The translations under genes and the position numbers were made by a program. Positions 12,701 to 22,949 of a stretch of DNA of 43,980 nucleotides are shown piece after piece (the stretch's first letter is position 1; each line of letters begins with the position of its first letter). The notes under the pieces are model-generated. The model had not been told where the DNA came from, ran no database searches, and saw nothing but the letters and a program-made list of their open reading frames with translations. Source of the stretch: Usnea hakonensis (lineage: Eukaryota > Ascomycota > Lecanoromycetes > Lecanorales > Parmeliaceae); NCBI GenBank assembly GCA_013423325.1, contig BLJB01000063.1, positions 1 through 43,980 on the forward strand, given 5' to 3'.

Positions 12701-13895
12701 TTTCCAAGATGAAATTTTAGATATTTGGTCGCGGATGGAGCGCTTGATGGAAGAGAAAGACTCGCTTGAGGCATGTCCTGGATTAACACTGCATGGCACG
12801 ATGCAAAGCAAACTTCATGGCTGGGAGTATATGTCCCTTGTCAACGAGAAGAATTATAAGCGGAAAGAAGTAAAAGTTGCAAAATCTAGCGGTGGCTGGG
12901 TTGACCTGTTCAATGACATTGATGCTTTAGTACTCTTCGCTACTGGTTTCGATGATATTATCAAGCCTGTCTCCAATCTCAGCAACCTTTGCCGGCACTG
13001 GAGGACTTTGCCGAAAGGAAAAGACTACCTTGCTGTTGGTGTCCCAATATTGGAGATGCTGTACACGGAGGCAGGGTCGCACCTGACCCGCAAACATCTA
13101 TCCAATGGTCATTATCAGTGGCACCGAGGCTCAGTTTTGTTCGAGCATTGTAGTGACACCACTTCATGTCGCTGCGAGTGCGATCGTACACAGCAAATTT
13201 ATCACGAGTCCTCGTTCAAAACTTTCGGGCATGTAAAACCGCCAGGCAGCCTTGAAGAAAAAGGGTGTGTAATATTTGGTCAAGCGCATCACCCATTCAA
13301 GCCCCCTCAACCCACGGCTAGAAGCCAGAACACCATCCGCTCGTTGTTCAAATTTTCGAACCGGAGCAGTAGAAGTACCATGCAGAGCTCGGGAAACGAG
13401 AAGCGCTCAACACTACCTACTCCTCCGTCATCAGTCTCGCCAGAGTCTGGAGAAAACAGAGATGATGCAACTTGGATTTGGGAAAGACCGCCATCGCCGG
13501 AGAGTTCCACTGACGATATTGCGCAAGAAAAAGACGTTGTGAGGAGGAGTAAGATACCCCAAAATCCAACTCCCAATTTTGAGAAGCGCAGAAGATTCGA
13601 CCATCGTGGGGACAGAGACGATTGTGCGTCAAATACCTTGGAGCATCATCCAACGCTCGATCACGATGAAATCTTCAAAGGACAGAATTTAGGATGCATA
13701 GCGACTGCCGGCGATTCGAAAGCTAGCTGCCCATCTCCAGATGGCCGGAAAGCCATACGTCGCAAAGCGAAAATTGAAGAATTCAACTATCACCCAAGCT
13801 TCTCAATTGCGACTTGTTCCACCATGGGTGTTGACCCACTAGGGAGCCTCGAACGCGGTGAATCTATCAACAGGACTCAAAGGAACGTAAAGTAG
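9798..13895 (+). CDS. Large zinc-finger fungal protein with N-terminal 30-residue repeats
   Basis: Predicted nuclear or nucleic-acid-binding protein of unknown role. Model: exon 1 9798-9842, exon 2 9929-10452, exon 3 10562-13895; 1300 residues. The second intron (10453-10561, GTACGA donor, GCTAAT branch, TTTAG acceptor) is well supported because it joins the repeat region to the finger in frame; the first intron is less certain. Order: Ser/Tyr/Pro-rich N-terminus with three 30-residue repeats (about 40-129); C2H2-type finger Cys202/Cys207/His220/His224; a second CKYEWC...H...H motif (about 235-261); a duplicated ILTENQI...LPLPSTE segment; then a roughly 700-residue globular region with FTNPVIAYGF, LEIPLEMMAVLGG, WWPSSETHLGTADAAYNSI and LLYDPTDRRAWCVPGLELML. 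These blocks resemble a widespread uncharacterised fungal family that I cannot name with a domain identifier. The C-terminus is basic and Ser-rich, probably disordered. Confidence 0.8.
10001..10270 (+). repeat. 90-bp minisatellite, three in-frame copies
   Basis: Three direct copies (10001-10090, 10091-10180, 10181-10270) with only a few substitutions between copies. The period is a multiple of three, so each copy adds 30 residues of the form SIDSGYSTTTPSVDSP followed by a QPSYPTQSYPVR-type end. The repeat lies in exon 2 of the zinc-finger gene. The first copy is the most divergent. Confidence 0.95.
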
Positions 13896-14102
13896 ATGCT
13901 ACGGAAAAGGCAAACGTATCAGCGTAAGCCACCTCACCATCGTAAAGAAATGATCACCTTTTTTCACTTGGGCATCGAAAAGAGCCGTTGCTCAAATATT
14001 CTACCAAAGGGCAACTTCGGCAGCGAGCCACCCATCGACCGACACTGTGGGCCGAAAACGTCAACCTCCCACACTCTCTGAACCGCAAAACCCAGTCTCT
14101 GA
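13896..14102. other. Short intergenic stretch
   Basis: Lies between the zinc-finger gene stop and the stop codon of the minus-strand relic. No coding frame supported. Confidence 0.5.
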
Positions 14103-14580
14103 CTATTCGAGCTCAAGCGCAGCTAATCGCGCCAAGGCATTCACCACCTCCGGATCCCTCATCGGATCATAATAACCCCTAAAGACAATCCCCCACCCCT
14201 CCAGCAACCCCACCCAACGTCTTCGCCGCCCCTCTCTCTCCCTCCCCAAATCCTCTTCCCCCCTCTACCTCCCAGTCCAAAAACGCCATCGCCAGAAATG
14301 ACACTCGATTTCGCGTCGCAAATACTGAGCTTCCGATTCCATAGCCAGCAACGACGCGTGGATCTCCCCGTGGAGCGCTAGTGGGATCGTGTTTTCCGTG
14401 TGCTCGAGGGCGTGTTGTGGGTACGAAATGTGGCTGAGGAGGGAATGCAGGGGTCATGGTAGGAGGGTGTTGGTGGCGGAGAGGGTGGAGAGGTGGTGAT
14501 TGTCGTTTTGCCGGTGGTAGAGGAGGTGCGAGGGGTTTGAGAAGATGTTGTGGAGAGATTTTGGGGTGGGGCGGAGGGGA
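14103..14580 (-). pseudogene. Decayed C-terminal part of a fungal protein
   Basis: One minus-strand frame reads as protein across about 470 bp but contains an internal TGA and an internal TAG. In order it shows SLHNIFSNPSHLLYHRQND, HISYPQHALEHTENTIPLAL, HGEIHASLLAMESEAQYLRR, WVGLLEGWGIVFRGYYDP and MRDPEVVNALARLAALELE before a final TAG at 14103-14105. The ending looks like a helical fungal regulator C-terminus, but the family is not identified. The upstream part beyond 14580 is not recognisable. The segment is GC- and CT-rich unlike its flanks. A live gene would need small introns covering the stops; I found no good splice pairs. Confidence 0.5.
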
Positions 14581-15550
14581 TGAGGAAGAGGACAGGGGAT
14601 GAGGAGCTTGTTAGTCAAGTAATGGTTCTGAGCGTGAGATGTGAAGGGAAAGATGGGAGAAGCAATCCATTATATATGCTCATACATAGCTAAGATGGTA
14701 ACAAGAATTTCTACTGGCAATTCTTCTCCCATCAAACCAGGTTCTCACTCACATATGCCATCTTGCCTGAACACCAGATTCATTTCCAGAACGATGCAGC
14801 ATTACCCTTCCATCTAGACCCCATATAATAAAGAACCCCCCCCATCTAGCCCCCGCAAACTCAGAAGAATAATCCTCTCTGTCCACCCATAATAGTACCT
14901 AATATTCTAATCCTACACTATCGCAAGTTGACACTTAATCACCCAGAGATATTCTACCCTCAGCAACCAAAGCTCCCATGACCTCCAACCCCCCTCCACT
15001 CCCAATGCTCACCGACTATCCTACTGAGACCTATCTCTGATTACCTGGAAATATCGACACTACCCTAATCTCACGGTGTTGAATCGGACCTCTGCGGAAC
15101 TCTGCGGGGGGGAGGGGTAAAGCAGAAATGATATGATCCTTTTAGGCTGCAGCTTTTCATATTAGGTTTCTATTACTAACTCACTGCTGTTACTCGGCTT
15201 ATGTTTAACCCGCTTTCATTCCATATTACTTCATCAAGGCCGAGAGCTGCTGGGTTCGGCCATATGGGTAGGTAGTGCTTTGCTAGAGGCAGAGGCAGAG
15301 GCAGGATATCAATCCTTATAGATGGGAGATTTAAAGGTTCGCGATTTCGCTGTCTTTAGACTCCCGTCACTAATGCAGGTTGCGGACTTAGGAGAAAGTA
15401 ATTGTCCGTTGTCCGATATAAGTAAACAACATATTCCGTCTATTCCAGCACCTCCTACTGAACACTGAACAAGCAAAACAGCGTCACTATTCAAATACAC
15501 ATATAGATACATATATATATATCAAGTAACTCGGCCATCTTAATACAATC
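14581..15550. other. Intergenic region before dienelactone hydrolase gene
   Basis: No supported coding frame. It contains a GAGGCA microsatellite at about 15288-15303 and a TA-rich run at about 15500-15522, some 30-50 bp before the hydrolase ATG, which may act as its TATA region. Confidence 0.45.
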
Positions 15551-16720
15551 ATGTCTCTCCCGAGCAAAGCAAGTACCGAACTTGAAACTGACAATGAACA
15601 ACACTTAATTAACGTGTCTAGGCATGCTGCAGTATGCCGCCCGTCGAGGTGGACTACAAGCCGAAAGGACACGATATCACGATTCAAGACGTGTCAACCT
15701 GTTAGTATCCCCACCTTGACGCTTTCATATCCACGCTCAAAGCTGGCTGCCCGGCTCGCAGACAAGACTGGCTCACCCAGCGCCACTACCGGTATCCTCC
15801 TGATTGGTGATATCTTTGGTGGCAAAGGACCCCAAACCCTTCAAGTGAGACAACGTTTCGCCTATGCATCAGATTTGCAATGACCACCCTCGACTTACTG
15901 ATCCTCCTGAGTACAGGGCGCAGATCTCCTTGCCTACGGCGGCGAAAGCTCCCATCAATACCAAGTCTTTGTCCCGGACTACTTACAGGGCCAATACGCC
16001 AGTCGTTCCTGGGTTCCGCCTGACACGGAAGAGAAGAAAAAAGCATTTGGCGCTTACTTTGCCGGTCCCGCGAATTTCGGAAAGGCAAAGGAGAAGATTC
16101 CTGCCACCATCAAGGAAATCGAGCAGGAGACAAAAGGTACAATCACCAAGTGGGCAGTTGTGGGACTCTGCTGGGGTGGAAAGGTATGGTTGACTCCTAA
16201 CCCCACCGACTCCGGAGTTCCACGCTTAGGCTTGCTATCTAGGTCGCAACCTTGGCCGCCGGCTCGGACACGCCTTTTGTTGCTGCTGTATCCACCCATC
16301 CGGCAGCGGTAGACCCCAAGGACGGGCCTACCATTACGATTCCATACTGTCTTCTTCCTTCCAAGGACGAGGATAAAGATGCTGTCAAAGCGTTCGCCGA
16401 CGCCATCAAAGTCGAGAAATATGTGGAGACTTTTGAAGATATGCCACATGTGAGCAGCCCTCTCATGCTTTACCTTTGCTAGCTTGATCTAGTACTGATT
16501 CATGAGATAGGGTTGGATGGCTGCACGGTATGTTGTCTAATAACAAGATTATGCCGAATTAGCTGATAGTTCACCAAGTGGAGATCTCAATGATCCGGAG
16601 ATCAAAGAAGGATACAAGCGCGGCTACGAGACTGTGCTGAACTTTCTGTAAGTCTTTATACGAAGCTCTAACCAGAACCGCGGTTTTCTAACAGACGAAC
16701 ACAGCCACAAGTACTTGTAA
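15551..16720 (+). CDS. Dienelactone hydrolase family protein
   Basis: Alpha/beta hydrolase of the dienelactone hydrolase family; the type enzyme opens dienelactone in aromatic (chlorocatechol) breakdown, but most fungal members are uncharacterised. Eight exons: 15551-15568, 15622-15700, 15762-15844, 15917-16183, 16243-16449, 16511-16527, 16579-16647, 16705-16720; 251 residues. Family marks: SLPSKACC start, GILLIGDIFGG (oxyanion strand), DYLQGQYASRSWVPPDTEEK, nucleophile Cys145 in GLCWGGK, acidic residue about Asp191 in LPSKDED, and His218 in MPHGWMAAR, so the Cys-Asp-His triad is complete. The length is normal. Intron 1 is a GC-AG intron (AAA then GCAAGT) needed to make SLPSKACC. Exon 7 uses an AAG acceptor. 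No signal peptide, so cytosolic. Confidence 0.92.
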
Positions 16721-17556
16721 GAGTGCTGGCAATGGTAAGGAAGAGGTCAGCAATATGGCTGTCACTTACCTTTCTAGCTCGATCTAGGATACTTCTTGAC
16801 TTCGGGACGGATCCAGCTACTGATCGAGTCTTCGTTTTTTTCAATAGGTCAAATTGACACACTAACGACACTCCAAGCAATCCCCTTTCGCATTCATCTT
16901 CCTTCTTTAGATGATGTCAGGGATTAGCCCTGCCACGCTGAGCTAGCACGGCATGCTTCTCATAACCAACTCCTTCACTTTTTCGTCTAGCTCCTCAATC
17001 ACCCCCAGACTGGCAACACACATCTCTAGATCTGAGTCCAATCAAGCCTCCCAAAGAACCCAATGCTCTGTACACAAGAACCCACCATACAGTATCACAC
17101 AACGATATACAATCTGACTTTTCATATCCAGAGGAGAAACTATTGTTTCATATGGCGACGTGATTGAGCCACAAGACATAGCCCAGTATTACGAAGTTTT
17201 CCCAGATCCGAGACAGCCCGGGCCTTGGAGCTCTTTCTCTAATTTAAACTCGTTATTTTGACTCTTTGTAGTCTATGTGTAATGCAAGAAAACCTTCGGA
17301 ATGAACAATCTTTAGCAGCGCTTAAGGCGAGCCGCAATATCTCATTTCGCTTCTACGTACTTACGTGTCAATCTCGCATACTTTATAGATTCGAAAAATT
17401 CCCGCGCCACGGCTCCGGGGACTCGGACAGAGACTGATTGGCGCGACAGCCACATGTACAACATGTGGCGCCATGTGTTGTGTTTACCCCTTTTGAGGGT
17501 GCACCCCTGTGATTAGCCTCACAGTACCTCCTTGTCTCTCCAAAAACTGCCTGATC
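16721..17556. other. Intergenic region with a short palindrome
   Basis: No supported coding frame. An 8-bp inverted repeat with a 3-nt loop lies at 17450-17468 (CCACATGT, ACA, ACATGTGG), about 100 bp before the peptidase-like relic, in a locally GC-rich patch. It could be a transcription-factor site or a chance hairpin. Confidence 0.4.
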
Positions 17557-18205
17557 TTACTGCAGCCTATTTATCTCAAAGGTTCACAACGCGCTGGAGA
17601 AGCTGTATGATGTCCTGCCACCAGCCATCTGGGAAACCCATTATGGGGTGAAGAGTGCGCCATACAAAGCGTTTTTCAAAAGCTCCTATTACGAGATCGA
17701 TGTTGAAAACCTCCTTAAGGAAATCTTGATCGGAGCGCCGCTTACCTTGAGACCTAACAATCAGAATCTCACCCACTCTCGTTTGCGCTTTTGAACCAAA
17801 CACAGCCATAGCTAACCAAAGAGGCCAAGACGTTGACATTTTCAATATCTACCAGAAAACCCCATCTTGGAGTGACATGTACTATCCCGAAAAATCGAGC
17901 ACCTTCATCTGCCCCCTGTTCCTTCACATGTCGCTTTTGCCGGTGGTCAAGAAATGCCCAACTGTCAACCTGGTCACGAACCTTGTCGAAGGTGATCTCG
18001 AAGCCATTTAGTCTTCAGAGAACAGATGTATGTCCTACTGCATTTACTCGCTCGCTTCTACATCGACACTAGAATGGAGGATGGCGTGGATGAAGCCACG
18101 GACTGGAATGATGCGTTTTCGCTCTCGGCGAGAAACGCGACTCTCAATGCGTTGAGCTATGTTTTTTTTGTGGCTAGTAAATATAGTCTCCTTCCACCTG
18201 ACTGA
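17557..18205 (+). pseudogene. Frameshifted secreted-metallopeptidase-like gene remnant
   Basis: Three plus-strand frames line up end to end as one protein. The first reads HNALEKLYDVLPPAIWETHY, YGVKSAPYKAFFKSSYYEID and LLKEILIGAPLTLRP; the second ISPTLVCAFEPNTAIANQ and STFICPLF; the third, from about 18013, FREQMYVLLHLLARFYID, DGVDEATDWNDAF and NALSYVFFVASKYS, with TGA at 18203-18205. Frame changes fall near 17752 and 18005-18012. The layout (YKAFF, FxC, FICPLF, then a helix before a DGVDEA block) resembles fungal secreted zinc metallopeptidase-like proteins. Where such proteins have HExxH this one reads HLLAR, so it would be inactive even if intact. The N-terminal part with a signal peptide is not recognisable. 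The family assignment is from memory and tentative; the decay is clear. Confidence 0.55.
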
Positions 18206-19126
18206 AAAAGTAAATGCTTCATAGCCTGTCCACGCTAATACTCGCGGTCAAGCCGTCGATAAAAATTGCACCGATTTTCCGGGAGTAGGTCAAGCGCAGC
18301 ATCCTCGAGGGAGAATGCTTGATTCAGTTGTAGGTTTGGTGAAAATGTCATCGGCCCAAGGTCGGGGAGTCAGGGGTTTGGATCTGCACAGGGCACGATG
18401 GTGCCTTATCAGACGGGTTTTACGAATATGGCGCTTTGGCTTGGGAATGCGACGTTTCTGAGATGACGAGAATGTGGAAGGTGCACGTACAGCTTGAAAT
18501 TTGCTCTTAGTCTTGCTAAACCCGATCATCACTTCTGTTTATGACGCATTTATGAAAATTGCACTGAGAGTGAAGAGAAAGACAAGGCTAGATGTCCATC
18601 ATAGGCGATAGAATGTCCAGTACCTATTGGATTTCAGTGCATGGATGTGGTCTGAGACTCAATAGTCAAATTGTTTTCATTGACAGAAAACAAGGAAGTA
18701 GGTGTTTTCAGTTTGTTCAATCTTGATGTCTTGGTCACGACAGACCTTTGGAAAAACATTCTCATGAGAATGGTCACATTGTTACTTGAATCCTGACATG
18801 TAACTCACTGTTGAACAAGTGCCAAGCTGTCAAGCCAAAAACAGAAAATCACGTGAAAGCTTTCAAGTGTCGTACCAATCTTTCTCCAATTCACGCAACC
18901 AAAATAACTTCTTCTAGACTCTCAAGTCTGCGGTACGATAAAGTGAATTCTCATTGTTCTAGTGCCTGACTAAGGTGTGATTGCACAATGCGACATGAAC
19001 AAAAGAAACTACAATAGCCTTTGTATTTTCAATTGTCGTAGGCCGCACTTTTTTGTATCACCCTCCTACACTACAAACCCACAGACTCCTTAGCCCACCT
19101 TCTCACCGCCAAAATCACCTGAGTAA
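18206..19126. other. Intergenic region
   Basis: No gene can be supported. A short plus-strand stretch at about 18335-18460 reads somewhat like protein (TMVPYQTGFTNMALWLGNAT) but has no start, splice context or known motif. Confidence 0.4.
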
Positions 19127-20857
19127 ATGTTGGAGAGACTGCTGCATCTTTTAGCTCGGCCGTCACTCAACTCCCACCGTCACGTCGCGTTGCTTCCACC
19201 GCGACCAGTAACGTCTCTCGCTTTGGTTTCCACTACTTTCCTGAACACCCGAAGAACGATTTCCAGAATGCAATTCAAAGAACACACACCCTCCATTACC
19301 AGCTTACAAGACCCTCCAGTACCACAAATCGCCACCAACGACACCAACTACCTCCAAAACATCACCCTCACCTCATCCGACAACCCACATCCACCACCAA
19401 AGCTCCACCCTTTACTCTTCCCCCCTTCCAGCCCCACCGACGAAGCCGCCGCTCTAGAAGCCCACCTATGGGACCGCCAGCACGCCTCCGACCTCTCAGC
19501 TTACGAGTGGGATCCGTGCGACCTCGTCAGCTCAGTCCACTCCAGCGATGACTCCGCTTCAGACGAGGATTCACGGCCAAGACTCGCGCGCAGAGATGAG
19601 TTTGAGCAGGGGATACGGCGGGAGGAGACTTGGAGTCGGGCGTATCGCGAGCGGTGGGAGGAGCCTGGTGTTTTTTATAAGCGGAAGATAGAGTCAAGGT
19701 TGGAGGCTGAGGGATGGGCGGATGAGGAGGGGCGGTCGTGCGTTTCTGGGGATGGGTGGGGAGGTCAGGGCGAGCGGGGTTGGGACACACCTGCCGCTTT
19801 GGGGGGTGAGGGTTGGGATGTGAGGTCGAGGTCTGTGGAGGGTTGGTCGGGAGTGGATGGTTGGGCTTCTTGGGAAAGAGATGGTTCGGGTTCATGGATT
19901 GAACCCGAATGTCCCTTGATCCAAGCGAAGGATGGTATGGAAGATCTTGAGTCTTGGAACGGACTTGAAAGTCCTACGGCACAAGAGATGGACGACACGA
20001 CTCACAATCAAGGATGTGGTGAAACGGATAAGAATGTTGGTGAGCCTCCTCTCCCAACCCAGAAACCATCCCGAATCCCCATCCCCAAGAAGCCCCCCCT
20101 CTCAACCCAAAAAGCATCGAGGATCCCTATACCAAAGATATCCACTTACAATGAGAGTCGCAGCAGCCCTGTCCAATACTACCCTACATGCTCCCTTCCC
20201 ACCGCTCATCACACCACCCGACGCAACACCATCGCCAGCTCTACCGCCCACACCTCCACTCCTACAACATTGAGAATCAACGAGCCCGACCTCACACCCA
20301 CGATCAGCGATCCGGACCCCATACCCCCTACCCCTTTCTCAAGCACCCCCTCCACCCCCACGGCTCCAACAATCAAACCCAACGAGCCCGACATCACACC
20401 CACAATCAGCGATCCAGACTCCATACCCCCTACCCCTCTCTCAAGCACCCCCTCGCCCCCTCTTAGTCCCACTACCCTTAACAACCGCCTCAACACCAGC
20501 ATCTTCAAATCCCTAGTCCTCCTCGCGACCGCCCACCAAACTCTTCACTCAGCCGCGAGCATTGGCAAAATACCGCCTTCACCTACCTTTTCTCCATCAG
20601 AAAGCGAAATGGGAAGGGAAAGGCAAAGAGAAAATGAAACGGCAAAGGAGACGTTCATAGAAAGTGAAAGCCAAAGCGGTCCCTACACACCGGACCACTA
20701 CCCCCAAGGATCGCATAACGATACAGTCATCCCTGACACTGATATTGTGAGGGTGGAGGGGTGGTGGAAGAGGAAGGGTCGAGAGAGGTGGAGGATGGTT
20801 GGGGGAAGGGATTGTGAGGGGGAGGAGGACGAGAATGAGAATGAGAATGAAAATTAA
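19127..20857 (+). CDS. Low-complexity protein with GW-repeat segment
   Basis: Single-exon gene, 576 residues, no recognised domain. Residues 1-47 are basic, rich in Arg, Leu and Ser with one acidic residue, and could be a mitochondrial presequence; alternatively translation starts at Met48 (19268). An acidic serine patch (SSDDSASDEDS) lies near 139-149. Residues 196-260 hold eight tryptophans (W197, 211, 219, 230, 240, 246, 249, 257), most as GW with Gly, Asp or Glu around them. Residues about 310-345 have two PSRIPIPK-type motifs, and about 380-445 two copies of a 34-residue Pro/Thr/Ser repeat (NEPDLTPTISDPDPIPPTP type). The C-terminus ends in an EN dipeptide run encoded by a GAATGA repeat. 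Most of the chain looks disordered. The long open frame and ordered composition argue that it is a real gene. Confidence 0.6.
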   Translation: MLERLLHLLARPSLNSHRHVALLPPRPVTSLALVSTTFLNTRRTISRMQFKEHTPSITSLQDPPVPQIATNDTNYLQNITLTSSDNPHPPPKLHPLLFPPSSPTDEAAALEAHLWDRQHASDLSAYEWDPCDLVSSVHSSDDSASDEDSRPRLARRDEFEQGIRREETWSRAYRERWEEPGVFYKRKIESRLEAEGWADEEGRSCVSGDGWGGQGERGWDTPAALGGEGWDVRSRSVEGWSGVDGWASWERDGSGSWIEPECPLIQAKDGMEDLESWNGLESPTAQEMDDTTHNQGCGETDKNVGEPPLPTQKPSRIPIPKKPPLSTQKASRIPIPKISTYNESRSSPVQYYPTCSLPTAHHTTRRNTIASSTAHTSTPTTLRINEPDLTPTISDPDPIPPTPFSSTPSTPTAPTIKPNEPDITPTISDPDSIPPTPLSSTPSPPLSPTTLNNRLNTSIFKSLVLLATAHQTLHSAASIGKIPPSPTFSPSESEMGRERQRENETAKETFIESESQSGPYTPDHYPQGSHNDTVIPDTDIVRVEGWWKRKGRERWRMVGGRDCEGEEDENENENEN

Positions 20858-21196
20858 ATTGGATATAATTAGATTGAATATAGAATCAAATCAAATCAAA
20901 TCAAATAAGAGATATCTCACAAAATGTCTGTCTCTGTGCACATTACTTCCAACAAACCAAAGCATACGTCATCAACGGAGACGGATCATAGTTCCTCCGA
21001 AAGTGCATATCCTCACTTCCTCACACCATCTTATGAAAAAAATTGTCTCACTTACCGACTCAAAGAATACTTTCACACTAACCTTCCTTGCTTATCCTAC
21101 AATCCCACTCTTCTCTCCTTTCCTGGAGAATTGCTGAATATGTATAAAGGAGGGAGGGCAAAGTTTGGTGTGGGGGGGGGGGGGGGGGGGGGGGGG

Positions 21197-21245
<49 letters not shown>

Positions 21246-21470
21246 GGAACAGGTATAAGTAAGTAATATATCAAGATGCCAGTGTAAGAAAAGTGCTGGG
21301 TTAAGTAGCAGGTGCGAATAGATAGTGGATATATTCTCGGAAAAAGATTTTCTGGTGTGGTGTATCTATGTACCGCAACTCAGCAGATACCGTGGTATGA
21401 AAATTTAGGGATTCCCCCAGCTGGTTTCGATGCCGGCTCTATCTGCGTGGATGAAAGCTTCATCCTGCAA
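20858..21470. repeat. Intergenic with 73-nt G-run
   Basis: Contains an (AATCA)n microsatellite at about 20884-20906 and an almost pure G tract at 21172-21244, interrupted only by one A at 21199. ORFs here that read as poly-Gly or poly-Pro are artefacts of the G-run. The exact length of the run is not trustworthy in any assembly. Confidence 0.85.
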
Positions 21471-22500
21471 GATCGAGTGAGGTTGCTGCGATGTTCTGGC
21501 TCGCGGCGAAATGGGTAATGTCGTATGCGACAGGAACACCAAGTTGGCAAACAACCCAAAGAGATATTCAGTATTGAGCTCACGGCCGTCGAAAGTGCGC
21601 GTGATACGCGGGTTTTGCAGGATCGAGGCCCATGGCGGGTAGAAGCTGAGGCGATGTTCTGGCTCGCGGCAAAATGGGTAATGTTGTATGCAACAGGAAC
21701 ACCGAGGAGGCTAAACGCGGAGAAGTTGCCAAGTTGGCAAATATCCCGAAGAGATATTCGGTGTTGAGCTCACGGCCGTCAAAAGTGCGCATGATACGCG
21801 GATTCTACTGGATCGAGCCTGATGCGAGTCTGCGATGTTATGGCTCGCGGCGAAATGGGTGATCTCGTGGGAACACCCAGCCTGAATCCAAGAGTGCGAT
21901 TGCTCGAGAGCCAGTTTTGGTGCTAGCAGAGATGGGAGGCGTCCTGGAGCTCAAATTTTCCGAAATGCTTGATGAACTTGCCACACTTTTGACTTTTCAA
22001 CAGCAACATCATGAAGAGCGTGCTAAGGAACGTGAGAGGGCGTGTTGCTTCTCTGGGATTACTGGTAAGGCAAATAGGCCGAAAAGATACTCCGTGTTCA
22101 ATTCACGGCCGTCGAAAGTTCGCGTGACCAGTTCCGGTCCGACGCAGTACTCTTGGGCCGTGGTACAGATACTTGTAGCCAACTTTGATTGAACATACTC
22201 AGTCGTCTGATCAACACGTCCTTGGACATTTTCGGCGAGGAGAGATGAGTTGATTGATTTCGCCTAGAATAAGAATTAGCACAAGCAGGGTGGAGGTCTG
22301 AAAGATAAAGCCTTACCTGGATATCATTCATGGGTGAGATGAAATTGTCGAGGAATCGCTTTTGAAGAGCAAAGAGCTCGTCAAAAGTAAAATTCTTCTC
22401 GTTCACAATACCCTGGGTGATCGAGACGTTCTGGGTTGGAAAGATAAAGCCTTGCCTGGATATCATTCATGGGCGAGATGGAATCATCCGGCAAATATTT
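21471..22500 (-). pseudogene. Decayed gene broken up by tandem duplication of its exons
   Basis: Minus strand. Exon (to 22317) reads TQGIVNEKNFTFDELFALQK then RFLDNFISPMNDIQ. A clean intron 22316-22264 (53 nt, GTAAGG donor, TTCTAG acceptor) leads into AKSINSSLLAENVQGRVDQT, SKLATSICTTAQEYCVGPEL and RTFDGRELNTEYLFGLFA (22263 to about 22050). Downstream, the RTFDGRELNTEYLFG block recurs about three more times (near 21780, 21590 and partly elsewhere), with partners such as LLGVPVAYNITHFAASQNIA. Copies carry a one-base frameshift, an in-frame TAG and a roughly 27-bp deletion. The first exon end is also duplicated (near 22300-22345 and 22439-22485, offset 139 bp). The sequence resembles a family of secreted fungal proteins of unknown function that I recognise only by these blocks. 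No copy is intact. Confidence 0.6.
21480..21870. repeat. Imperfect direct repeats of about 170-190 bp
   Basis: Two to three diverged tandem copies share the block around CTCACGGCCGTCGAAAGTGC and the block around TTCTGGCTCGCGGCGAAATG. Length differs between copies by indels. They are duplicated pieces of the minus-strand relic. Confidence 0.8.
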
Positions 22501-22949
22501 TCTACAACCCTGACACACATCCCGGTGTCCATCTTCTCGATTCCAGACTGCCACCGGTCTTAGATTCAAATGCAATGCGGTCCAAAGAGGATGAACCAGC
22601 TTCGGTACGACACTGGTCAGTCTCCCAGTCTGGTTCACCCAGGCCACTCAAAGGTGTTGGCAAGCGGCCACTATGCGGTGGTCCGCTGGCTTTTGCACCT
22701 GGTTCGAAACCACTAGATCCATTGCCAAGAGCTGGCTGTAAACTCGCATCAGACTTCTCGGAGTCTCTGATAGCGTTTCGGCCAAATAGAAGTGGCGGCG
22801 TGGGTACAGTGCCGCTATCTCTTGATCCTTTTTTTTTTCTTGGGAATCGCATGCCGCAGTCCACCCTTCTCAGGAATGGTTCGCACCAGGCTCGTTTTCC
22901 TTCACTCTCACCGTGTCCTTGTTGGTGAAAGTCCATGGGTATCGAAACG
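22501..22949. other. Uninterpreted stretch between repeats
   Basis: Both strands are open over about 470 bp (plus 22362-22928, minus 22502-22978), neither with a known motif. I cannot decide whether either is coding. Confidence 0.3.

Noticed and set aside
21092..21274. Poly-Pro / poly-Gly ORFs
   Set aside because: Produced only by the 73-nt G-run.
22700..22712. GGTTCGAAACC-like tRNA B-box
   Set aside because: No matching A box, acceptor stem or anticodon arm around it; no tRNA structure can be drawn.
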